Shown piece by piece: positions 45,069-54,331 of a stretch of 64,000 bases of DNA. The stretch lies in NCBI GenBank assembly GCA_004294445.1, contig REAZ01000005.1, forward strand, positions 1 to 64,000, in the 5' to 3' direction. Below the pieces are notes generated by a model. That model saw only the letters and a list, made by a program, of their open reading frames with translations, had not been told where the DNA came from and ran no database searches. Position 1 is the stretch's first letter; each line of letters starts with the position of its first letter. This DNA comes from Cytophagales bacterium (GTDB taxonomy: Bacteria > Bacteroidota > Bacteroidia > Cytophagales > Thermoflexibacteraceae). The position numbers and the translations under genes were made by a program.

Positions 45069-45352
45069 AGCATCTATCACATTAAGTAAAATAATCCTAA
45101 TTATAGATTTTGGGTAAACTCTTTTTGAAACGCTGCAAGAGAAGAAAAACAGGTGCATTTTATATCGGAAAAATGAAAACAAAACTCCATTTTCTCACCT
45201 CTGACTCCCAAAAGTAATAAAACAAATTGTAGAAATGCTAAAAAAACAAAAGAAATCTGCAAAATTTTTGTCTTTGGTTTACCTATACTTTACAATCTTA
45301 TCGTAAATTGCGGCTCAAATTTTATTTTTTTCAAAAATAACCTTCAATTTTA

Positions 45353-46342
45353 ATGAGAATCGCAGTTGTTGGAGCCACAGGTTTAGTAGGTGGCGAAATT
45401 ATGAAAGTGCTTAAGGAGCGTAAGTTCCCCGTAACAGAACTAATTCCCGTAGCTTCTGAAAAGTCCGTTGGTATGCAAATAGAATTTGACGGCAAGCACT
45501 ATACCGTAAAAAGCATGGATGAGGCAATTGCTATGAAACCTCAAATTGCTATTTTTTCGGCAGGCGGAGGCACTTCGCTTGAGCATGCACCGCGATTTGC
45601 GGCGGCAGGAACTACTGTAGTAGATAACTCCTCTGCATGGAGAATGCACCCTGACAAGAAGTTGGTCGTTCCAGAAATCAATGCAAACACACTCACAAAG
45701 GACGACAAGATTATTGCTAATCCGAATTGCTCTACGATTCAGATGGTAGTGGTGCTGAACCCTTTGCATAAAAAATATAAGATAAAACGTATTGTTGTTT
45801 CCACGTATCAGTCTGTAACAGGCACAGGCAAAAAAGCAGTTGACCAGCTAATGAATGAGAGGGCGGGCATAGAAGGCACTAAAGCCTATCCGCATAAAAT
45901 AGATTTGAATGTGCTTCCCCATATTGACGTTTTTTTGGATAACGGCTATACCAAGGAGGAGATGAAAATGGTGAACGAAACCAAGAAAATAATGGGTGAT
46001 GATACCATAAAACTAACCGCTACTACGGTGCGTATCCCTGTCATGGGTGGGCATTCGGAGTCTGTCAATATAGAGTTTGAGCATGATTTTGACATAGAGG
46101 AAGTAAAGCAAATATTAGCCGAGGCAGAGGGCGTAATTCTCCAAGACGACCCTAAGAACAACGTTTATCCGATGCCGATGAATGCACACGGCAGAGATGA
46201 GGTATTTGTAGGGCGCATCCGTAGAGATGAATCACAGCCTAAAACGCTGAATTTGTGGATAGTAGCAGACAACCTGCGAAAAGGGGCAGCTACTAATGCA
46301 GTACAAATTTCTGAATATTTGATGAAAAATAATTTAGTATAG
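45353..46342 (+). CDS. asd: Aspartate-semialdehyde dehydrogenase
   Basis: Reduces aspartyl phosphate to aspartate semialdehyde, the branch point for lysine/diaminopimelate, threonine and methionine. The Rossmann motif VVGATGLVGGEI is at residues 4-15. The catalytic Cys is in IANPNCSTIQM. TYQSVTGTGKKAVDQL and the active-site His in RIPVMGGHSESV follow. It is 329 residues, normal. Single gene with its own terminator. Confidence 0.97.
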   Translation: MRIAVVGATGLVGGEIMKVLKERKFPVTELIPVASEKSVGMQIEFDGKHYTVKSMDEAIAMKPQIAIFSAGGGTSLEHAPRFAAAGTTVVDNSSAWRMHPDKKLVVPEINANTLTKDDKIIANPNCSTIQMVVVLNPLHKKYKIKRIVVSTYQSVTGTGKKAVDQLMNERAGIEGTKAYPHKIDLNVLPHIDVFLDNGYTKEEMKMVNETKKIMGDDTIKLTATTVRIPVMGGHSESVNIEFEHDFDIEEVKQILAEAEGVILQDDPKNNVYPMPMNAHGRDEVFVGRIRRDESQPKTLNLWIVADNLRKGAATNAVQISEYLMKNNLV

Positions 46343-46348
46343 CTTTTC

Positions 46349-46388
46349 CAAGATGGCATCTCCTTAAAATAGATGCCATCTTTTTTTG
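46349..46388 (+). terminator. Rho-independent terminator after asd
   Basis: AAGATGGCATCT (46350-46361) pairs perfectly with AGATGCCATCTT (46371-46382), and a T7 run follows at 46381-46387. It also lies at the 3' end of the convergent small gene. Confidence 0.88.
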
Positions 46389-46393
46389 TAGAT

Positions 46394-46690
46394 TTAGTTC
46401 AAGGAAATGGCTGGAAATTTGAAGGCTACCATCTGATGAAACATAAGCGAATGAATTTCAAAACGCATGAATTTGAGCATAGGAAAGCTATAAAGCACGT
46501 CCATAACCTCTGTTTCTGTTTCTGCGTTCACGAGTACCCAAAGCTTAGTCCTATCGCCAGATAGTGTGTAGCTCGTAATAGTCCCATCGCTCATCAGTGC
46601 GTTTATTTTCGCTCTCTGTTTGGGTATCAAAGCAAAAAACTCCTCTTCGGGATGAGCTGGTAGGCTAATATCTATCATAAATTGATTCAT
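46394..46690 (-). CDS. Small muconolactone-isomerase-like/YciI-like protein
   Basis: A 98-residue protein with the pattern of a dimeric ferredoxin-like alpha/beta barrel: FMIDISLP, RAKINALMSDGTI, DRTKLWVLVNAETETEVMDVLYSFPM. Similar proteins are annotated as muconolactone delta-isomerase-like, without catechol genes nearby. Function unknown. It is monocistronic and convergent with asd. Confidence 0.65.
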   Translation of the reverse strand: MNQFMIDISLPAHPEEEFFALIPKQRAKINALMSDGTITSYTLSGDRTKLWVLVNAETETEVMDVLYSFPMLKFMRFEIHSLMFHQMVAFKFPAISLN

Positions 46691-46748
46691 ACTTTCCTTT
46701 TTCTTAGTTTTATCAATCTAATTTAATGATTTTTTTTTAAATAACAAA

Positions 46749-47516
46749 TTATTTTGAAAACTGTTTTTGTAGAACAGAAGGTCTTATGTTTTTTGCCCTA
46801 TTAATCAGATAAATTCTGTTATAGGTAATATCGTAAATCATGGCTGAAAGCAGCAAGAATAGGGGAAATAAAAAGGCTTTGAATAGATAATTGGCATACA
46901 AAAAGCCACCAATGATTCCTCCAACTAAGAAGCAAACAACAATGATAATGTGCAAGGTAAATTTATCGAGAATCTTTCCTTTCTCATGGTTGTTTCCGTA
47001 ATGTGCGATGAGCTTTGCTCCCTCTATGCCTATGTCGGTAAAAAGCCCTGTGAGGTGAGTGGTGCGGACTACTGAGCCAGAAACCATCGTAACCATCGCA
47101 TTCTGTAGCCCCATAGCGAAAAGCAAACTGCCCGCCAATAGCTGTACCAATTCTTCACTGTAGTCATAATATTTGCTTCCATGATAGGCAACGAAAGAAA
47201 GAATGAGCATTTCTAAAATGATAGGAATGGTATGGGAGAAACGCGGATAACGCCTGCCTACAAACTCGATGAATAAGCCTGAACAGAATGCTCCCAATAA
47301 AAACATCGCCATCCAAAGTAACTTAGCAGATGCAGCAACCCACCTATAAGCGACTATTTCGCTTGCCAAAGTTGCTACATGCCCCGTAACATTGGTAGTG
47401 AGTACCTCAAAAGCAAAAAAACTTGCTGCGTTTACGCTACCCGCCGTAGCCGAAAGAATCGCCGCTAACTTCAAATCGTGTATAAACCTTCGCTTTTGCC
47501 CTAAAACTTGGAACAT
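46749..47516 (-). CDS. YoaK/DUF1275-family membrane protein
   Basis: An integral membrane protein with about six hydrophobic helices in 255 residues. The family pattern is AGSVNAASFFAFEVLTTNVTGHVATLAS near the N-terminus and AMGLQNAMVTMVSGSVVRTTHLTGLFTDIG in the middle. The function is unknown. It is transcribed alone. Confidence 0.88.
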   Translation of the reverse strand: MFQVLGQKRRFIHDLKLAAILSATAGSVNAASFFAFEVLTTNVTGHVATLASEIVAYRWVAASAKLLWMAMFLLGAFCSGLFIEFVGRRYPRFSHTIPIILEMLILSFVAYHGSKYYDYSEELVQLLAGSLLFAMGLQNAMVTMVSGSVVRTTHLTGLFTDIGIEGAKLIAHYGNNHEKGKILDKFTLHIIIVVCFLVGGIIGGFLYANYLFKAFLFPLFLLLSAMIYDITYNRIYLINRAKNIRPSVLQKQFSK

Positions 47517-47823
47517 AGGATTGATGGAAAAATTAAAATGGAATAGGAAATAGGATAATTAATTTTGGAAGGGGGGTTAGCTTGTTTTAACAAAATTTTA
47601 TGTGTTTTGTTTATTAAGTTGGCAGATTTTTTTATTAATCCTTTTCAACTTAGAATAGGAAAACTACAAGGTAGCATTCAACATTTTTTGGATTGCTAAG
47701 TGATAATCTGTAACTTTGTTTTTGGAGAAGTATTCATAAGTTTATGATTTTTTACAACACAAATTTAAACTTCTTTGGGTTCTCCCCAAATTTTTATGAA
47801 AATGCTCTGAACTTTAATAGGAT
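47517..47823 (+). other. Intergenic region before the Nudix gene
   Basis: An AT-rich stretch between divergent genes. Apart from the promoter at 47687-47718, and whatever drives the minus-strand gene, I see no gene, repeat or RNA structure. Confidence 0.4.
47687..47718 (+). promoter_or_regulatory. Promoter of the Nudix gene
   Basis: TTTG (47687-47690), a 20-base spacer and TAACTTTG (47711-47718) fit the consensus exactly. The leader would be about 100 bases. Confidence 0.6.
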
Positions 47824-48399
47824 ATGATGAATGATTTGATACAAAAAATACGAGATAGACTGCCTCATTTGGAAGATGTTGCCTCTCATACTTTTGGGAA
47901 TCAGCCAAGATTTGCAGCCGTCATGATTTCTATGTATTTTGTTGGTGATGAACTATATTTGCCCTTTATTGTCCGCCCCGCCTATGATGGCGTTCATAGT
48001 GGGCAGGTAGCGTTTGCGGGGGGGAAAGCGGAAGAAACAGATAGAGATAGGGTGCATACTGCTATGAGAGAAGCAGAGGAGGAGATAGGAATTACGGTAT
48101 TGGACGAGCATATTATTGGGGTGATGCCGCAACTGTACGTAGTGCCGAGCAATATGCTGGTAACGCCTGTGATTGCGTGTTTGCCTGAAAGACCGCACTT
48201 TGTCATTGACCCAAATGAAGTAGCAAAGGTGTTGGAAGTGCCTGTGGCAGCTTTGCTCAATCCCGCTAATCATAGCACAAGGCAGGTAGTTTTTCCCAAT
48301 AACGTAAAAATGAAATTTCCTTCTTATTTGGTGCAGGGAGAGGAAATTTGGGGGGCTACGGGCAGAATGATAAGCGAACTTTTCAAACTCATAAACTAA
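47824..48399 (+). CDS. Nudix hydrolase, CoA pyrophosphatase type
   Basis: Likely hydrolyses CoA or related nucleotide diphosphates. The UPF0035-type lead-in RPAYDGVHSGQVAFAGGK precedes the Nudix box ending AMREAEEEIGI, with the metal-binding Glu residues. The 191-residue length fits the NudL/CoAse subgroup. Its stop overlaps the end of the convergent serine dehydratase gene by four bases. Confidence 0.88.
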   Translation: MMNDLIQKIRDRLPHLEDVASHTFGNQPRFAAVMISMYFVGDELYLPFIVRPAYDGVHSGQVAFAGGKAEETDRDRVHTAMREAEEEIGITVLDEHIIGVMPQLYVVPSNMLVTPVIACLPERPHFVIDPNEVAKVLEVPVAALLNPANHSTRQVVFPNNVKMKFPSYLVQGEEIWGATGRMISELFKLIN

Positions 48400-49070
48400 C
48401 GGATAGGTTGCACGTAGTTTACTTCTTTTACCCAGCTTAGGCTTTTGATGTAGTCCAAAGAAGATGCTCGCACGTTGGAATCTAATTCTATAAATTGGCA
48501 GGCAGTATCGTTCTTGCCTTTCCGAGAAACCGACATAGTAGCAATGTTAGCATCGTCTTGTGCTAAAATACCTGCAATGAAGGCTATTGCCCCTTTTACG
48601 TCTAAGGTCAAGATAATGAGTGTATGCAATGCGGCAGAAAAGTTAGCGGTAAAGCCATTGACTTCTTCTATATAAATCACGCCGCCGCCCTTGCTCACAC
48701 CTAATAGTTCAACTTCTTTTTCTCCTTTTTTCAAATGAATTTTGATGGTATTTGGGTGCATCACTGATGCGCTACCGATGGCTTTGAAAGTATATTTGAG
48801 TCCCGCTTCTGCGGCAAAGTCAAAAGAATTTTTGATGCGTACGTCATCAGTAGCAAAATCGAGCAAGCCCGCAATGACTGCCCTATCGCTGCCATGCCCC
48901 TCGTAAGTCCTTGCAAATGAGTTGTAAAAAGTAATTTCAGCATCTTCGGCAATGCCTCCCAAAACTGCAAATGCACAGCGAGCGATTCTTACTACGCCCG
49001 CCGTATGAGAACTCGAAGGACCTATCATTACAGGACCTATCATATCAAAAATACTGCTTCTTTCTGCCAT
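48396..49070 (-). CDS. sdaAB: L-serine ammonia-lyase, beta subunit
   Basis: The beta chain of the two-subunit iron-sulfur L-serine dehydratase, which deaminates serine to pyruvate. The N-terminal signature is MIGPVMIGPSSSHTAGVVRIAR-like (residues about 9-30), followed by FARTYEGHGSDRAVIAGLL. The last 75 residues form an ACT regulatory domain (ALHTLIILTLDVKGAIAFIAGIL). The alpha subunit with the Fe-S cysteines is not in the window. It is the third gene of an operon with DUF3137 and LOG genes, 16 bases after LOG. Confidence 0.92.
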   Translation of the reverse strand: MAERSSIFDMIGPVMIGPSSSHTAGVVRIARCAFAVLGGIAEDAEITFYNSFARTYEGHGSDRAVIAGLLDFATDDVRIKNSFDFAAEAGLKYTFKAIGSASVMHPNTIKIHLKKGEKEVELLGVSKGGGVIYIEEVNGFTANFSAALHTLIILTLDVKGAIAFIAGILAQDDANIATMSVSRKGKNDTACQFIELDSNVRASSLDYIKSLSWVKEVNYVQPIR

Positions 49071-49086
49071 AATTATTTGATGTATG

Positions 49087-49668
49087 CTAAACTTGTGCTT
49101 TGGTAAGCCACTGTTTCATATTCGAGGGCTGGTGATTTTGCATCTTCTCGAAAAGTCCCTCTATGGTATTATCAATAATGAGCATTTGCTTGCACTGTGG
49201 TTTGATGAATCCTTCGGAGATAACAAAATCCATGTAATCTAAGAGTTTATCAAAAAAACCATTGACATTGAGTAGTGCTACAGGCTTTTTGTGCAAGCCG
49301 AGTTGCGCCCAAGCAAGAATCTCAAAAAACTCGTCCATTGTGCCAATACCGCCCGCAATAATGATGAATCCGTCAGCCATATCAGTCATTCGCTTTTTTC
49401 GCTCGTGCATGGTTTTTACCATGATTTGCTCACTCAGTCGGTTATGTGCTACTTCCATTTCTATCAGAAATTGAGGAATTACGCCTACTACCTTCCCCCC
49501 GTTTTGCATGACCGTATCTGCCAGCACACCCATTAACCCTACTTTGCCACCGCCATAAACGAGTCTAATCTGCTTTTTTACTAAAAACAAGCCCAATTCG
49601 AGGGCAGTTTGCTTGTAAATAGGATTTTTGCCCACGACAGAGCCACAAAAAACACCAATACTTTTCAT
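49087..49668 (-). CDS. LOG-family nucleotide phosphoribohydrolase
   Basis: A Lonely-Guy family protein (TIGR00730) that releases a free base from (cytokinin) nucleoside monophosphates. The nucleotide-binding pattern is VYGGGKVGLMG, then the Arg pair in HERKKRM and the AGGIGTMDEFFEILAWAQLG motif with the catalytic Glu. It is 193 residues, standard. It overlaps the DUF3137 gene by four bases (ATGA). In bacteria the physiological substrate is uncertain. Confidence 0.9.
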   Translation of the reverse strand: MKSIGVFCGSVVGKNPIYKQTALELGLFLVKKQIRLVYGGGKVGLMGVLADTVMQNGGKVVGVIPQFLIEMEVAHNRLSEQIMVKTMHERKKRMTDMADGFIIIAGGIGTMDEFFEILAWAQLGLHKKPVALLNVNGFFDKLLDYMDFVISEGFIKPQCKQMLIIDNTIEGLFEKMQNHQPSNMKQWLTKAQV

Positions 49669-50639
49669 ATAGACCAGTCCGTTCCTGCTTTAATAATGTA
49701 CCTTTTACTAATATCCATCAAAACCAACTCTATGCACGAAAAGCATAAGTAAATGGATTTGATTTGCTCGAAATCTAAAATAGAATCTTTCAGATTGAGC
49801 GATAACAAAGAGCCTGCTCCAAAGGCAAAATTTATTTTGTTACCAATTATCGACAAAGACACCTCGATGCCCATTTTTTGTTTGAAATTCAATAACAAAT
49901 TACGAATCTCGGCGGAAATTAACTTTACGCTTTCCATAGGTTGGTCGCTATAGGCTACATAATGCTTCATGAACTCCTTGTCATCGTCAAAAGGGACGCT
50001 TTGCCCACGATAGAAATTATGCTTTTGAATATGCTTCCCAATAAGGTATAGCTCTTTTTCCAACTCACTCGGTATTACTACTATGTTTGCATCTAATTTT
50101 TTTTCAAAAGCAACAATGGCAAAAATACCGCTAAATATCGTGTGCCAAGTTTCTTTCCCACCCGCATTTTCAGTATAGCCGCAATCTATTTCAGAAAAAA
50201 GCGTTGGATATTTGCCAAATGTTCCTTTGGTGAGGTTTTTCCCTTCATAGTTTTCAGGGAGTTGCAGGAAAATCTGGCTATCTGCAAAATAATTGTAGGG
50301 TACGGATAGTCTTTCATCAAAACTTGGTTTGAGGAACAAAAATTTGATACTTTCCTTGATGACAATGTCTTGCACATCAGCCTCTAAATCCTCATCTCTA
50401 AAAAAGCGATTGTAGGCAAAGCCAAAAATAAAAGGGACAACAAACATGGCTATAAAGATAGTCCAGAGGGGAATATACCCTAATAAAATGACAATTACCT
50501 GAGCTACAATGAGTATTAATACCAGCAAAAGCAAGGAATGACGTTTGCTCATAATAGATTTTCGCCTATCCTCACATTCTTCTAAGGCAGGGAAAAGTGT
50601 TTTTTCACAAAACTCGTTGTATTCTTTTAATGCTTTCAT
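49665..50639 (-). CDS. DUF3137 membrane protein
   Basis: A 324-residue protein with two adjacent hydrophobic helices near residues 32-78 and a cytoplasmic C-terminal domain. The layout and the FKPSFDERLSVPYNYFADSQIF segment fit the DUF3137 family of unknown function. It is the first gene of the operon with LOG and sdaAB, and a strong promoter lies directly upstream. Confidence 0.75.
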   Translation of the reverse strand: MKALKEYNEFCEKTLFPALEECEDRRKSIMSKRHSLLLLVLILIVAQVIVILLGYIPLWTIFIAMFVVPFIFGFAYNRFFRDEDLEADVQDIVIKESIKFLFLKPSFDERLSVPYNYFADSQIFLQLPENYEGKNLTKGTFGKYPTLFSEIDCGYTENAGGKETWHTIFSGIFAIVAFEKKLDANIVVIPSELEKELYLIGKHIQKHNFYRGQSVPFDDDKEFMKHYVAYSDQPMESVKLISAEIRNLLLNFKQKMGIEVSLSIIGNKINFAFGAGSLLSLNLKDSILDFEQIKSIYLCFSCIELVLMDISKRYIIKAGTDWSI

Positions 50640-50667
50640 GCTAAGGCAAAGTTCAAAAATTTAAGTG

Positions 50668-50700
50668 CAAAAGTAATGGTTTTATGTGTATTTTTTCAAA
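50668..50700 (-). promoter_or_regulatory. Promoter of the DUF3137-LOG-sdaAB operon
   Basis: On the minus strand TTTG (50700-50697), a 21-base spacer and TACTTTTG (50675-50668) match the consensus. The transcript would start near 50661, about 20 bases before the ATG. Confidence 0.65.
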
Positions 50701-50769
50701 ATGCACCCTTAAACTATTCCTTTTCTTTATTTCGAAGTGCTTTATTCTATTGGCGTTCTACACAGTAAA

Positions 50770-52269
50770 CTATTTATAAATCAAAGCGTTTTTTATACCA
50801 CTTTCGCCTTTTGCGACATCATAGACAAAACCATTAATGACTACATAGCGGACTTTACCGTTTTGCCGAATCACTATATCGGGGTTTTTGCCCATCTCTA
50901 TTTTTTTATCTATCTTGTTGGTTTTCAATAGGATATTAATGCCCAAGTTGGTGAAATCGTCAGTAAGTTTGCTTTTTTCCAACTGCACCGAAGTATAGCC
51001 TTCTTTGTATAAATCGCTCATATTCAGTTTTTTGATTTCTTCCAGCTCGCCAAGTTTTTGCGGATAGACCTTGCCCTCTTCGGCAGTCATTCCTTCGCAG
51101 TCTATTTCTTTGTAACTGTAAAAAATAGACAAATCACCAATTTCATCGATAGAATTTTTATAGTAAAAATCTTTGTAGCCATTGATATTGACCTCGTTAT
51201 ATAGATATGCGATGTCTGCCTTGTATGTTTTCTTATTTTTTACCACGTTCAAGTTCCTTATTATCAGATTTTTAAGCAATCTTTCATTAAAAGGAATAGC
51301 ATTGTATTGGTCGAGTGTGTATTGCTCATAGCTCTGATTTGCCATAGAATAAAAGCCTGTCATCAGGGCAATAAAATTAATTTTTCTGATGTACTGCTTT
51401 TCGGGGTCATTGGCATAGCCGCCTGATTCTATGAGAATTACGCTTGTTCCCCACTTCTGAATATTATCGCCGAAGGCACGAGGCTCAAAGTCGTCTGAAT
51501 ACTTAGCAACTTGGTCGGGCATTATTTTTTGTATGGTTTCGGTCAGTTCCGCAATCACTTTCATAGCCCTACCTCTGATGTCATTGATGTCCTTAGCATA
51601 GTTATAAGCAGGGGCAAGGAAAGAGATGGTAGCGGGCTTGGGCGTATTGCCAACTGTATATAAAATACTCTGGTCGTGCAGGTTAAAGCCAAAATCGGCA
51701 TTCAAGCTATCTCTGACTCGCTTCAAAATAATGGCTTCGGGCGACTGTAGGCGAAGGGCATCGCGATTCATGTCTATATCGTGTGAGGTGCGGCGTTTCC
51801 AAACTTCTGCCCCGTCAGGATTGAGCATCGGGATACAGTATAGCGTAACTTTGCTTAATAAATCTTTTTTAAGGGCATCAAATTCATCACTTTTGGAGAA
51901 AAAGTTAAAAACATCGAACATCGCCATTGTTGCAGTAGCCTCATCTCCGTGCATTTGCGACCAGAGAAGTATTTTAGTTTTGCCCGTTCCCAAGCTCACA
52001 AGCGAGATGTTTCTGCCCTCAAAAGATTTGCCCAAAGAACTCACTGTAAAAGAAGTATTTGCGGCATTTGTTTGTTTTAGTTTCTCGATAAGTGGCTGCA
52101 AATCTGCGTGTTTGAAACGTCTATGTTTCAAATTGCCTTCTTTATAAGCATCATATTTTTGAAAAATTTGCTCGATAAACTGCGTTTTATTTACCATATC
52201 CTGACTGTATGAATTGGAGTGAATCAAAATAACTAATAGACTGAAAAACAAGAATATATATATCTTCAT
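50770..52269 (-). CDS. M14-family zinc carboxypeptidase
   Basis: An exported metallopeptidase of 499 residues with a signal peptide (FLFFSLLVILIHSNSYSQ). The zinc ligands appear in WSQMHGDEATATM (HxxE), and the downstream His is in GFNLHDQS. The substrate-carboxylate region PMLNPDGAEVWKRRTSHDIDMNRDA is typical of M14. The C-terminal part ends with a small domain of unknown role. It probably degrades peptides or peptidoglycan peptides outside the cytoplasm. Single gene. Confidence 0.9.
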   Translation of the reverse strand: MKIYIFLFFSLLVILIHSNSYSQDMVNKTQFIEQIFQKYDAYKEGNLKHRRFKHADLQPLIEKLKQTNAANTSFTVSSLGKSFEGRNISLVSLGTGKTKILLWSQMHGDEATATMAMFDVFNFFSKSDEFDALKKDLLSKVTLYCIPMLNPDGAEVWKRRTSHDIDMNRDALRLQSPEAIILKRVRDSLNADFGFNLHDQSILYTVGNTPKPATISFLAPAYNYAKDINDIRGRAMKVIAELTETIQKIMPDQVAKYSDDFEPRAFGDNIQKWGTSVILIESGGYANDPEKQYIRKINFIALMTGFYSMANQSYEQYTLDQYNAIPFNERLLKNLIIRNLNVVKNKKTYKADIAYLYNEVNINGYKDFYYKNSIDEIGDLSIFYSYKEIDCEGMTAEEGKVYPQKLGELEEIKKLNMSDLYKEGYTSVQLEKSKLTDDFTNLGINILLKTNKIDKKIEMGKNPDIVIRQNGKVRYVVINGFVYDVAKGESGIKNALIYK

Positions 52270-52437
52270 AGTATTATTTTTTAATTTTTTAGTAGCTACT
52301 TAACGCAACGTTGGGCTTTTTTCTTAAAAAAAACAACTGTTTAAATGCCTGCAAACATAGAATTTATTTTTTACATTTTTACTGAATATTAACATCTTGG
52401 CTCAACAAGATATTTTCCCTTTTGCTATTTTTTCTTT

Positions 52438-52445
52438 TATCTTTG
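52438..52445 (+). promoter_or_regulatory. Probable -7 box before the Uma2 gene
   Basis: TATCTTTG lies 23 bases before the ATG. A TTTG at 52421-52424 is too close to be the matching -33 element. Confidence 0.35.
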
Positions 52446-52467
52446 TCAAAACATATTTTACAACACC

Positions 52468-53064
52468 ATGACTTCATTATTAGACTTAGATTTTAGCAAA
52501 CAGTACAGCTATGCCGAATATTTGTCTTGGCAGTTTACAGAAAGAATAGAACTGCTAAAAGGCTATATCTCGCGAATGGCTGCCCCTAATCCTTTTCACC
52601 AAGAAGTGAGTGGCGAATTATTTAACTATCTTAAAAACTATTTGGATAGCAAGGGTAAGTTGTGCAAGGTTTTTATTGCACCTTTCGACGTGCGATTGTA
52701 TAATCATGCAAAATCTGCGGTTGCCGATAAAGAAATTTATACCGTTGTGCAGCCCGATTTGTGTGTAATTTGCGATAAAAGTAAAATTGACAAACGTGGT
52801 TGTTTGGGTTCTCCCGATTTGATTATCGAAATTTTATCGGAAAGCAACCTCAAAACAGACTTGCAAGTCAAATATGCCTTATATCAAGAAAATGGTGTGG
52901 GTGAATATTGGATAGTTTTTCCTATCGAAAAAATGATACAAAAGTTTTTGCTCGTTGACGGCAAGTACCAAACAATGGGTTTTTATATGGAAACAGACTT
53001 GATTAGCCCTACTTTATTTCCTGATTTGGAAATAGATTTACAAAAAGTTTTTGAAGAAATATAG
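52468..53064 (+). CDS. Uma2-family (DUF820) PD-(D/E)XK-like protein, second copy
   Basis: A 198-residue paralogue of the protein at 39310-39915. They share the opening SLLDLDFSKQYSYAEYLSWQF-type layout, VQPDLCVICDKSK, GSPDLIIEILSES and YALYQENGVGEYWIV, with the same predicted catalytic Asp and Glu-x-Leu. It is followed directly by the EboE-like gene, and the open frame of that gene overlaps its 3' end. Function not established. Confidence 0.87.
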   Translation: MTSLLDLDFSKQYSYAEYLSWQFTERIELLKGYISRMAAPNPFHQEVSGELFNYLKNYLDSKGKLCKVFIAPFDVRLYNHAKSAVADKEIYTVVQPDLCVICDKSKIDKRGCLGSPDLIIEILSESNLKTDLQVKYALYQENGVGEYWIVFPIEKMIQKFLLVDGKYQTMGFYMETDLISPTLFPDLEIDLQKVFEEI

Positions 53065-53116
53065 CAAACAAGTCTATGCTAAACTATTTCATAAATTGTA
53101 CAAAAAAGCTAATCTG

Positions 53117-54331
53117 ATGCGTATTAATCCAAATTTGCACCTTACTTACTGCACCAATATTCATAGCGGGGAGAGTTGGGAGGCTATTTTTGAAAATCTG
53201 AAAACCTATATCCCCTGTTTGCAAATTGCCAATTTCGGTATTGGGCTGCGGCTTTCGGATAGGGCAAGTAAGGAAATTTTGGAAGGAAATAAGTTGGCTA
53301 TTTTCAAAGAATGGCTAAAAACAAATAATTATTATGTTTTTACCATGAATGGCTTTCCTTTCGGCAATTTTCACAAAGAAAAAGTAAAAGATGCAGTGCA
53401 TCTGCCCGACTGGACTACGCAAGCCCGCCTCGATTATACGCTCCGACTTTTCGACATTTTGGCAGAAATACTGCCTCAAAATGAACCCTTTACAACACTC
53501 GAAGGGGGGATTTCTACCTCGCCACTTTCCTACAAACTTTGGTGGCAAACTGAAGAGGAAAAACAGCAGGTATTTGAAACGGCAACCGAAAACCTCATCA
53601 AAGTAGTAGAGCATTTGGTAGAAATTAGAGAAAAAACGGGCAAACTGCTGCATTTGGATATAGAGCCAGAGCCAGACGGAATGCTCGAAAACACCAAAGA
53701 TACGCTGGCTTATTTCATAGATTGGCTATTTGGCAAAGGGGCTGCAATGCTATCTAAAAACCTGACTATCAGCACAGAAGAAGCAAAAAAAGTTATTAGC
53801 ACACATATACAAATATGCTATGATATTTGCCACTTTGCGGTGGAATACGAAAACCATGCAGAGGCTTTGCAAGTTTTTGAAAATCATGGTATTAAGATTG
53901 GGAAGTTTCAAATTAGTGCCGCCCTCAAAGCCGATTTGCCCAAAGATGAAGCCCAAAGGAAAGCCATTTTTGAGGAGTTTACTACTTTTAATGAGTCTGT
54001 CTATTTACATCAGGTCATTGCCAAAAATAACAAAGGTAAATTATTCAATTTCAATGATTTGCCTAAAGCATTAATAGAAGGAACTTCGGAAGAATTTGTA
54101 GAATGGCGAACCCATTTTCACGTTCCTATTTTCCTATCAAAATACCGCCTTTTGCAATCTACCCAAGAGGATATTACGGAGGTACTGACATTGCTTAAGC
54201 AAAAAACATCACTTACGCAGCACTTAGAAATCGAAACTTATACGTGGGACGTACTACCTAAAGAAATGCAAGTAAGTATGGAGGAATCTATTAGCAGAGA
54301 GCTAAAGTGGGTGAGGGAGCAACTTATCTAA
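53117..54331 (+). CDS. eboE: EboE-like metabolite traffic protein (TIM barrel)
   Basis: Resembles EboE, a TIM-barrel protein of the ebo gene cluster implicated in moving an isoprenoid-type precursor to the periplasm in cyanobacteria and other bacteria. The opening HLTYCTNIHSGESW and LEGGISTSPLSYKLWW, LLHLDIEPEPDGMLEN and CYDICHFAVEYEN are the features I recognise. I chose the ATG at 53117 because the family starts with MRINPNLHLTYCTN; the frame is open back to 53051 inside the Uma2 gene. No other ebo genes (A, B, C, D, F) are in the window. Its 3' end overlaps the convergent deacetylase gene by 30 bases. Confidence 0.82.
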   Translation: MRINPNLHLTYCTNIHSGESWEAIFENLKTYIPCLQIANFGIGLRLSDRASKEILEGNKLAIFKEWLKTNNYYVFTMNGFPFGNFHKEKVKDAVHLPDWTTQARLDYTLRLFDILAEILPQNEPFTTLEGGISTSPLSYKLWWQTEEEKQQVFETATENLIKVVEHLVEIREKTGKLLHLDIEPEPDGMLENTKDTLAYFIDWLFGKGAAMLSKNLTISTEEAKKVISTHIQICYDICHFAVEYENHAEALQVFENHGIKIGKFQISAALKADLPKDEAQRKAIFEEFTTFNESVYLHQVIAKNNKGKLFNFNDLPKALIEGTSEEFVEWRTHFHVPIFLSKYRLLQSTQEDITEVLTLLKQKTSLTQHLEIETYTWDVLPKEMQVSMEESISRELKWVREQLI

